A program made the position numbers and the translations under genes. Positions 54,891 through 64,000 of a DNA stretch of 64,000 nucleotides are shown piece after piece. The first letter of the stretch is position 1. Each line of letters starts with the position of its first letter. The DNA is from Vespa crabro (taxonomy: Eukaryota > Arthropoda > Insecta > Hymenoptera > Vespidae), in the NCBI RefSeq assembly GCF_910589235.1, contig NC_060957.1, positions 4,034,312-4,098,311 on the forward strand. Reading direction: 5' to 3'. The notes under the pieces are model-generated. The model was not told the DNA's origin, did no database searches, and worked only from the letters and a program-made list of their open reading frames with translations.

Positions 54891-55742
54891 ATAATAATAA
54901 TAATAACTATAATAACGACCATAATAATATTAACAATAATAACGATAAAAACAATAATAACGATAATAACGATAATAACGTTAATAACGATAATAACGAT
55001 AATAACGATAAAAACGATAATAATGTTAATAACGATAGTAATAATTGTAACGAAAATAACATTAATAACAATAATAATAACAATAATATAAATAATAACG
55101 GTAATAACAGTAATAAAAATAATAATAAAAATAATAAGAATAACGATAATATCGATAATTACGGTAATAACTGTAATGACGATAAAACGATAAAAACGAT
55201 AAAACGATTACAATTATAGTAACATTGATAATGATAATAATAAAGATAGAAGTAATAAAAACGCTAACGACGATAATGATAATATAGATAACGATAATGT
55301 TAATATCGATAATAATATCGATTATAACGATAATAACGGTAATAATAACGATAATGATAGTAATAATAATAATGATAATGATGAAGATAATAACAATAAT
55401 TACAATAATAATAATAAATATGATAATAACGATAATAACGATCATATCAATAATAATGATAATAATAATAATAAAGATAATAACGATAATAACGGTAATA
55501 ACGTTAATAACGATTATAATGATAATAACGATAATAACGCTAATAACGATAATAATATCATAATAATAATAATTACTATAATGAAAATAATTACTATATT
55601 AATATCGGTATTAGTAATAATAATAATAATAATAATAACAATAATAACAATATTAACTGTTATAATGATAATAACGACAATAACATTAAAGGCGATAATA
55701 TTAACGATAATAACGAAAATAATCTTAATAATACCGATAATA
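54891..55742 (+). repeat. Satellite between LINE B and the mariner fragment
   Basis: Triplet satellite. Up to about 55637 it matches block A (to 12010). The last ~100 bp (ATTAACTGTTATAATG…) are not the continuation seen in A and probably belong to the DNA that arrived with, or lies beside, the mariner. Confidence 0.88.
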
Positions 55743-56423
55743 ATGAGTTGTTCGTAACGTAATTTCGTTTTTTTTAATGAAAATAAAATACAATTTTCCT
55801 ATAATGAACAAATATTTTATTAAATTATTTATTGGCCATTCTGGTCCATTACGATTTGCCATCTTTCTGGTAGTAGAATTATTTGACGATCATAAAATTA
55901 TTGGTGTTTCCTGACAAAAAACCGAACGAGGTGATATTTGACCAACTCATTTGAAGTGAAGGTTTTACCGTCTAAAAAATTTTGCAGTGACCGTAACAAA
56001 TAATAATCCGAAGATTCCAATTCTGGATAATATGGTGCGTCTGGCATTCTAGCCCATTCAAGCTGTAAAAGCTTTTGGCGATAGATCAATCTTGAATTAG
56101 GTCTCGCATTATGTTGTTGGAACACTACACCTATTCTGTTGATTAATTCTGGCCTTTTATGTTGAAATGCATCAGCCGGTTCGTCCAGCTGATGACAGTT
56201 GACTTCCGAATTAATTGTTGTGTTATCCGGTAAAATCTCGAAAATAAGATTCCTTTAAAATCCCACCAAACAGATAGCATCATCTTTTTTTGATGGATAT
56301 TTTGGAAACTTTTGGAAATGCTTTGATCCGGCACATCTTTTTTGCTCCACGATTTCTTACGTTTGACATTGCTATGTACAACCAATTTTTCGCCTCCAGT
56401 AATGTTACGCTTCAAAAATGGAT
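55743..56423 (-). mobile_element. mariner (mellifera-like) fragment, 5'-truncated
   Basis: The left edge is a TA (55741-55742) followed by ATGAGTTGTTCGTAACGTAA, which resembles, from memory, the terminal inverted repeat of mellifera-subfamily mariners. The transposase is read from the minus strand and its C-terminal half is present. The 5' half and the other inverted repeat are gone, and the fragment joins R1 copy 4 abruptly at about 56424. DNA transposons of this type cut and paste at TA dinucleotides. Confidence 0.85.
55898..56421 (-). pseudogene. mariner transposase C-terminal remnant (DD34D), two catalytic Asp lost
   Basis: On the minus strand, PFLKRNITGGEKLVVHSNVK corresponds to the first catalytic block, where the family's TGDEK is TGGEK (Asp to Gly at 56392-56394). 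Then KRKKSW, an MLSVWWDFKGILF block and, after a frameshift near 56130, FQQHNARPNSRL, where the HDNARPH-type block has His for the second Asp (56111-56113). The third Asp survives in ESSDYYLLRSLQ (56006-56008), with 34 residues between the second and third positions as in DD34D mariners. FLDGKTFTSNELVKY and the C-terminus follow. It cannot be an active transposase. Confidence 0.88.
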
Positions 56424-56429
56424 TCTAGA

Positions 56430-57010
56430 GCTCGAGGAGAACCACTCCCGTTCTGGTCTGCCGGACCGAACTAACGTCTACCCCTTCAGCGCTGATCTTG
56501 ATGCGCTGGTGGATAGCACCGACTACGTCTGCGTAGATTTTACTCTTGCGTAGGTTTCAAGTGGCTTCGTTCTCCTTCTCAGCCTGCCCTTCGATTTGCT
56601 CGGCTTTTTTTCTCCTGCGGTGGGGGTTTTGTCGCCTTCTGCGAGGGTTTTTCATTATTTTTTTCTTCTTGACGACCTCCGTCCACTTAGTGAACGCTTA
56701 TGAAGCTTTCTACAGGGAACTGCGGCGGGATTGTAGCTACTCTCTTTTCTGTGCTAACATCTGGTATAGAGTTGGCCCGTGGCCGTTGAAAGACATGGAA
56801 GAGGATCCTCGCTCCCTCATTGACATATGCTCGAGGTTTATACATAAACTCGAGGTAGTCAATGATCTCCTCCAATTCCGGGAACCCTTGCTTGATCGCA
56901 TTATATACGCTGGGCTGTCTATTCACAGACGCACTCATATTGGCAAGGAAGACCCTCGCATGCCCGAGTTTCTCTCTCTCTCTCTATCTTGTATTGTCCC
57001 TTTCGAAGGC
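56430..57010 (-). pseudogene. R1 copy 4 ORF1 N-terminal remnant
   Basis: In one minus frame KGTIQDREREKLGHARVFLA leads into an ATG at 56938 and SASVNRQPSVYNAIKQGFPELEEIIDYLEFMYK. This aligns to KGTPQDGETEKLAQAKFLLA and then PELEEIIDSHEFIYK of copy 3. The agreement of two diverged copies in this frame supports it as the genuine ORF1 frame. A stop follows at 56687, and homology continues in other frames (charged segment, then the GGVLLELKR-equivalent) to the break at about 56424. The zinc knuckles are absent. Confidence 0.82.
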
Positions 57011-57039
57011 TGAGAACCTCCGTTATTGATGCTTTGAGC

Positions 57040-58175
57040 AGCGATGTCACTTCCAATTGATACTGGATTGTTTTTAATTTCTTGTTATTGAATTTGATTT
57101 TTAATTTGATTCTCCATAGCTTGCTTGATACTCCAGAGTGCCAGGCCGCCTCTGAACGCCGTGTCTCAGGATGAGGGGGGGTGATAACCTTCACAACTAC
57201 TACCACTGTTGCGAGAGCATTTGGCTATAAGGGCGGGAATGAAGTATCCGCCATTGCCGTTCACATACTTCCTTCATCGACATCCTGAAACTCCCCTGGG
57301 TGCGATGCGTTGTCGCCGAGAGTTTCCACGATAACTGTGCTTTACGAATCATCCAGCACATCTCGTTCGGGCAGCGTCAACGTACCCGCTAGACCTCGTG
57401 GCCTTGCCGTATCCCTGGCATGGAGCTCTTACAGGGAACTGACAGCCGTGCCATATGAGCCCTGGTTATAATTTTTTTGGGCAGATTGTACTCTGCGTAA
57501 CTCAGGTCCCCACGGCGATATTCGTCGAAAGAAAAGAAATGCTCAAATCCTCCCCTCGGGGAAATAATAAAATTAATATTACTATTTTATTATTAAACTA
57601 AATTAGACAAGTTCTATTAGCATAACCACGAACTCGTTCGCGTTCCTCCAAATAAATCATTGAATATATAAAACCAGTTGAAGAGTGTCGCGTGATTTTA
57701 TTTCCTGCAGATCGAACCGCCTCTGGCGCGATGATGTTAAGTATTTCATAAACTGCGGACGATATAATGATAAGTACAGCCGTGAGTAGTGTAGAACACG
57801 CTAATTGCGTATGCTATGTCTGCCAATAAGGGCGACACTTGTTCGCCAGAGGTTCGAAAAATTAGCTATAGTTCATGCCACTACCACGTAGATCATGGTC
57901 AACTCTACAAACCAACAACAAAGGGCGGCGCATTATTAGTTGCAGTAGTATGTGCAAATTGCGGAGACGACGGAGTGGCCATTGTAATCTAGAATGGATA
58001 GTGCTGCATGAGTCCTCGGTGGACAGTCGAGTCTGCCGTCCAGCCATAGAATATAGGTCGCAAAAGTAACACTAATTAGAAGGCAACACAGGCAACATCC
58101 GGAATGGAGTCCTTAGCCACGACAATAAAACCGAACAAATTTTCACAAATAATTCGATAGATTTCGATCTTTAGT
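57040..58175 (-). other. R1 copy 4 leader and 5' UTR unit
   Basis: The leader matches copy 3 (GCGGATACTTCATTCCCGCC, CTTATAGCCAAATGCTCTCG, a C-run). One 5' UTR unit of about 640 bp is recognisable from ATGGCTGGACGGCAGACTCG to GAGCATTTC. Only one unit is visible, so repeat number may vary between copies. The CTCF-like word is degraded here (CAGCACTATCC). Confidence 0.7.
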
Positions 58176-60268
58176 CATGAATATTTTCGTAATTAATATT
58201 GATAAAAATGATAATAACGATAATAACAATAATAATATTAACAATAATGACGACAAAAGCGATAATAACAATAATAACGATATTAATAATGGCATCGATA
58301 ATAGCGAAAATAATAAAGATAATAATAATAAGAATAATAATAAGAGTAATGATAGTATTAATGACAATAACGGTAATAATAAAAACAACGATAATAAGGA
58401 AAATAATAATAATAACGATAATAATGATCATAACGAAAATGACGTTAATAACGAAAATAATAACGATAATAATAATAACAATATTAATAATTGTAATAGA
58501 CATAATAACGCATATACAGAAAATAACGATAATAGGAGAAATAATTATAATAGTAACCATAATAACACTAATAACTATAATAATAATAATAATATATAAT
58601 AATAATTATAATAACAACGATAATAAGGATAATAATAATAATAACCATAATAACGGTAGTAACGATTATAACGATAATTACAATAATAACGATAATGATG
58701 ATAATAATGTTTGTAATAATAAAAATAAAAACAATAATAATAGTAATAATAATTATAATAAAAATAAAAACGATAATAACGACAATAACGTTACTACGGA
58801 TAATAAGGATAATACCGATAATAACAGTAATAACGAAAATATCGATAATAATGAACATAACGATAATAACAGCCATAACGATAATGAAAACGATAAAAAT
58901 AATAATAACGGAACTAATAATAATATTATAATAATATTAATCATGATAATAAAAATTATAACGGTAATAACGATACTTACGATAGTAATAAATATAATAA
59001 TAATTATAATAACTATAATAATATTAAATATAATGAGGATAAAAATAATAATAACCAAACTAACTATGGAAACAATAAAAAGGTTTATAATGAAAATAAC
59101 AATAAGGACGACAATAACTAACGATAATAATACGTATAATAGTAAGGATAATAACAACTATAATAGCGATAATAAAGATAATAAAGTTTATAATAATAAT
59201 TATAATAATAATAAAAATTATACCGATAAAAACGATAATAAGGGAAATATTGATAACAACGATAATAACGACAATAACGATAATAATATTAATATAATGA
59301 CAATAATAATAACGACTATAATAGTAATGTAAATAATAATAAAGATAATAGCAATAATAAAAACAATGACAACAATAACATTAATAACGATAATAACAAT
59401 AATAAGAATAATAAAGATGATAACTAATATAAAGATAATAACGATAATAACGATAATAACGATAATAACGATTATAACGACAATAACGTATATAATTACA
59501 ATAACGTTAGTAGTGGCGACAACAACAACAATAACGAAAATAACGGAAATAACGATAATAACGATAATATTAATAATAACCAAAATATCGTTGGAAATAG
59601 AAATAATAATACTAATAATAAAGACAATAACGATAATTATAATAATAATAATAATAATAACGTTAATAACTATAATAACAATTATTAGGATAATAAATTT
59701 GATAACGATCATAACGATAAAAAAGATAATAACGGTAATAAAAATTAGAATAATAATAATTATTATAATAAAAATAATAATAACGATATTGAGGATAACA
59801 AAGTTAATAACGATAATAGCGTTAATAACTACCTTAATAATAGTAACGATAATAACAGCAATACTAACGATAATAGTAATAATAACTAAAGAACTTCAAG
59901 CGATCATAACGATAATGATGGCAATAACGTTAATAACGATCTTAATAGAGATAATAATAATAAGAACGATAAAAATGATAATAATAATAAAGATAATAAC
60001 GATAATAACGATAATAACGATGATAATGATAATAACGATTATGAATACAATAACGCTAACAACGATATTAATATCGACAATATCAAAAGAACGATAATAA
60101 TGATAATAATAATAATGACGGTAATTACGATAATAACTATAATAACGATAATAACGTTATTAACAATAATAACGATATTAATAATTACAATAAAAACGTT
60201 AATAACGATAATAACGAAAATAACGATAATAACAATATTTATAATGGAATAATAACGATAAAAGCAAC

Positions 60269-60314
<46 letters not shown>

Positions 60315-63300
60315 TTAATAATAGTAATATTATAACGTAATAACGATAATAACGATAATAATAATAACAATAAAAACTATACACACGAAAATAACAGTAA
60401 TAACGATAACAACTATAATCATAATAACTACAATAACCATAATATAGATAATAACGATATTAATAATAACAATTATAAAGATTATATCGATAATAACGAT
60501 GATAATAATGACATTAACAAAGATAATAACGATAATAACGATAATAACAAAAAGTATAATAAAATAGTAACCATAAAAACTAAAATAACGATAATAATAA
60601 TTACACTAATAACGATAATAGCGATTATAACGATAATAACGAATTTAATAATAACAATACTAAAGAAAATATCGATAATAATATAAATAATAATAACGAT
60701 AATAACAGAAATGATGATCATAATATTAATAACAATAATAACGATATTATCGATAATATAGATAATAATAGTAATAAAAATAAACACGATAATAACGGTA
60801 ATGATTATAATAATAATAACAATAATAACGATAATAACGATAATAAAAAAAATAGCGATAATAATAATAAGAACGATAAAAACGATAATAATGATACTAA
60901 CGGTAATAATAATAATAACAACAATAATAACAATAATATTGATAATAATAATATTAATAATAAAATAATAACGATGGTATCTATTATAACGATAATAATA
61001 ATGACAATAATAACGATAATAACGAAAATAACAATAATAACAATAAAAATTATAACAATAATAACGATAATGACGAAATTAATAATAACAATAACAAAGA
61101 TATTAGAAACAACAATAATAATGATAATAACGATAATAATGATAATATCGATAATAATAGTAATAGTAATAAAATAATAACGATAATAAGGATTATGAAG
61201 ATAATATTAATAACAATCATAACGATAATAACGATAGTAACGAAAAAGCGGTAATAACGATAATATAACACTAATAATAATAACTATAATAGTAATAAAA
61301 ATAATAATAAATATAAAGATAATATTGATTATGACGATATTAATAGTAATAACAATAATAACGATAATAAAAATAATTAAATTAATATGGAGAATAGATA
61401 TATTAACGAAAATAACGATTATAATAAGTACATTAATTACGATAATAACGATAATAACGATAATAATAATATTAGTAACGTTAATAAAGGTAATAACGAT
61501 AATAACGATATTAATAAAAATAATATCTACAATAATTACGTTAATAACGTTCATAATACAAATAATTATAATAACGATAATAACGGTAATAACGATAATA
61601 ATATTAACGATATTATCGAAAATAAAGATAACATCAGTAACAATAATAACGACAATAAAGATAATAATAATTACAATAATAACAATAATAACGATAATAG
61701 CGATAACAATAATAACGATAATAACGAGAAAAACGTTAATAATAATAACAATAATTACGGTAATAACGTTAATAAGGAAGGATAATAATAGCTACATTAT
61801 CGATAATAACGATAATATCGATAATAAAAATAATAATAATAGAATGTTACCGATAATAACGATAATAAATATAATTATAAAAATAATAATAACAATAATA
61901 ACGATAAAAACGATACTAACAATAATATTTAGTTTAACAATAATACGATAATATCGATAATAATAATAATAATAATAATAACGATACATGACGATAATAA
62001 TGACAATAACGATATTAATAATAATAATAACTGTAATAATAACGATAAGAACGTCAATAATAGATATAACATTATTAACGATATTGACGATAATAACGAT
62101 GAAACGATAATAACAATAATAACAATAATAACGATAATAACAATATTAACGATAATTACGATAATAAAGATAAAATCAACTACAATAATAACGATAAGAA
62201 CGAAAATAAAAATAATAATAATAATAATTATAACGATAATCATAATAACATTAATAATGATATTAATAACGATATTAATAATAACGATAATAATAATAAC
62301 ATCAATAACAATTAATGCAATATTAACTATAATAACGATAATAAGGAAATTAACGATAATAATAATTATAATAATAAAAATAATAACGATATTAACGATA
62401 TTAATAATTTCAAGAATAGCGATAATAACGATAATTACGAAAACAAAAATAATATTAATAACGAGAATGACGATAATAACGATGATAATAATTACATTAA
62501 TAACGAGAATAACTATAATAACGATAATAACTTGAATAACGATATTAACGATAATAATAACAACAATAATTGCGATTTTATGAATAATTATAAAAATAAC
62601 ATTAATAATAACAACGATAATTATGACATTGACGATAATTCTAGTAGTAAAAATAATATCATATAATAACTATAATAAGGATAATAATATTAATTATAAT
62701 ATCAATAATAGCGATAATAACGATAATAACAATTATATGGATATTCATAATAATAACGAAATCAAAGATAATAACGACAATATCGATAATAACGATGATA
62801 ATAATAACATTAATAACGATAACAGTAATAATAATTATAACAAAATAACAATAACTACGAAAATAACAATAATAACATAATTAGCGATAGTAACAATAAT
62901 AACGATAATAATGATATTAATAATAATAATAATTAAGGTAATAACGATTATAAGGAAGATAATAATAACATTAATGACTATTGTAACGAAATTTTCGATA
63001 AAAATAATAATAATAATAACAAAAATAACGATAATAACGTTAATGTGGATAATAATAAGAAAGATAACATTGATAATAGTAATAAGAATAATATCGATAA
63101 TATCTATAGTAACGATAATATTACTATAGCATTAACGATAATGACGATAATATCGATAATAATAACAATAAAATAGATAATAACGATAATAATCATAATA
63201 ACGATAATAACATGATAAAAATAACATTAATAATTATCTTAAAGATAATAACGTCAAAAACGTGTTAACGATGATAATAAAAACATTACGAAAACATAAC

Positions 63301-63480
63301 GAAACAAATAATAACAATTACAATAATTAGAAAACTAATAATAACGATAATGAAGAAAATAACGATAATAAAGATATTAATAATAGTAATAACGTTAATA
63401 ACGATAATAACAATATTAATATATGCAAGAATAACGATAATAACGATAATAACGATAATAATAAAACTAATAGTAATAAT

Positions 63481-63518
<38 letters not shown>

Positions 63519-63634
63519 TAATAACGATAATAAAGATAATGATGATAAATACAAAAACGATAACAACGATATTATTTATCACAATAAAAACGATAATAAC
63601 AATAATAACAACAATATTAACGATAATATGGATG

Positions 63635-63668
<34 letters not shown>

Positions 63669-64000
63669 TAATGACGATATTAACGATAATAACGATAATG
63701 AAAATAACAATAATAAAGATAATAAAGATAATGATGATTAGAATATTAACGATAACAACGATAATAATAATCACAATAATGACTATAATGACGATAATAA
63801 TAATAACAGTAACAACGATAATAATAATAACATTAATATCGATAATAATGTAAATTACGATAATAATAATAACAGTAATAACGATAATAACGATAATAAC
63901 GTTATCAACGATAGTAATAATAATACCTTTATTAACGGAAATAAAGATAATAACGATAATAGTAATAATAAGAGCAACCATAATAACGATAATAAAGATA
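58176..64000 (+). repeat. AAT/AAC/GAT satellite to the right edge
   Basis: Triplet satellite without genes, continuing past the window. Segments match block A in rearranged order (59645-59830 with 12010-12180; 60963-61440 with 15285-15760; 62080-62335 with 16840-17100; 63225-63870 with 15790-16160). A 377-codon open frame from 58199 (mixed Ile/Thr and Asn/Asp) is a by-product of the repeat. A pure (AAT)n tract lies near 60270-60315. Confidence 0.93.

Larger units (their letters stand above)
42752..55637 (+). repeat. Segmental duplication, block B
   Basis: The second copy of the left 12 kb of the window, starting at CGATAATGATAATAATAATA (position 1 of block A). Relative to A it carries extra satellite between about 44070 and 45548, a ~530-bp deletion in the R1 remnant at 50016, about 100 bp lost from the LINE near 54545, and scattered substitutions. 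Divergence in unique sequence looks like a few percent. Homology stops at 55637 and A's continuation is found again from about 59645. Confidence 0.9.
56424..58175 (-). mobile_element. R1-clade retrotransposon copy 4, 5' portion only
   Basis: Read on the minus strand, it starts near 58175 inside a 5' UTR unit (CCTATATTCTATGGCTGGAC near 58055), continues through a leader homologous to 19851-20280 of copy 3 and into ORF1, and stops at about 56424 in the equivalent of copy 3 position ~21030 (GGCAGACCAGAAC / GGAGAACTC words shared). Everything downstream is missing and replaced by the mariner fragment. This is not the 5' truncation usual for LINEs: a 3' loss requires a later deletion or rearrangement. 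Confidence 0.88.

Noticed and set aside
56546..57013. 155-codon plus-strand frame beside the mariner
   Set aside because: It is antisense to the ORF1 remnant of R1 copy 4, which aligns to copy 3 on the minus strand.
58199..59332. 377-codon open frame of Ile/Thr then Asn/Asp
   Set aside because: It is a direct translation of the triplet satellite, with frame switches wherever the triplet phase slips. No domain, no codon bias beyond the repeat, and equally long frames appear on the other strand.
1..64000. AT-rich protist genome (Asn-rich proteins as in Dictyostelium or Plasmodium)
   Set aside because: R1-clade elements, the craniofacial-like LINE and a mellifera-like mariner indicate an arthropod, and the Asn runs are non-coding satellite.

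Overview
This is a non-coding, repeat-dominated piece of an arthropod genome, most likely an insect. The evidence is an R1-clade non-LTR retrotransposon (a clade known from arthropods), an RTE/craniofacial-like LINE and a mellifera-like mariner. Species cannot be told from the sequence. I found no host protein gene, tRNA or rRNA. About 44 kb of the 64 kb is one imperfect satellite built from AAT, AAC and GAT triplets (typical 9-mer AATAACGAT), always in the same orientation. It is stop-poor in five of six frames, so it yields many long but meaningless Ile/Thr, Asn/Asp, Ile/Val, Leu/Ser and Tyr/Arg open frames.

Layout: 1-4911 satellite; 4912-8075 R1 copy 1 (minus, 5'-truncated, dead); 8076-8506 satellite; 8507-11186 RTE-like LINE copy A (plus, dead); 11187-18191 satellite; 18192-24857 R1 copy 3 (plus, full-length in extent, decayed), bounded by a perfect 19-bp target-site duplication made of satellite sequence; 24858-42751 satellite, including a 3873-bp near-identical tandem duplication (32188-36060 and 36061-39933); 42752-49199 satellite; 49200-51853 R1 copy 2 (minus); 51854-52281 satellite; 52282-54890 RTE-like LINE copy B (plus); 54891-55742 satellite; 55743-56423 truncated mariner fused to 56424-58175, the 5' part of R1 copy 4 (both minus); 58176-64000 satellite.

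The layout reflects a large segmental duplication. Block A (1 to about 12010, with further matching pieces to about 18 kb) recurs as block B (42752 to about 55637, with pieces to the window end). R1 copies 1 and 2 are therefore one insertion, and so are LINE copies A and B. They share truncation points and premature stops. B differs from A by an extra ~1.48 kb of satellite, a ~530-bp deletion inside R1 copy 2, and a ~4-kb stretch carrying the mariner/R1-4 chimera.

The most interesting parts are the 5' leader of R1 copy 3 (two ~800-bp tandem units, each with two ~235-bp sub-repeats carrying a CTCF-core-like GCGCCAYCT motif, plus a 16-bp palindrome with a CRE core), the satellite-derived target-site duplication, and the recurrent phase-slip junctions in the satellite. 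No coding system new to biology is visible.
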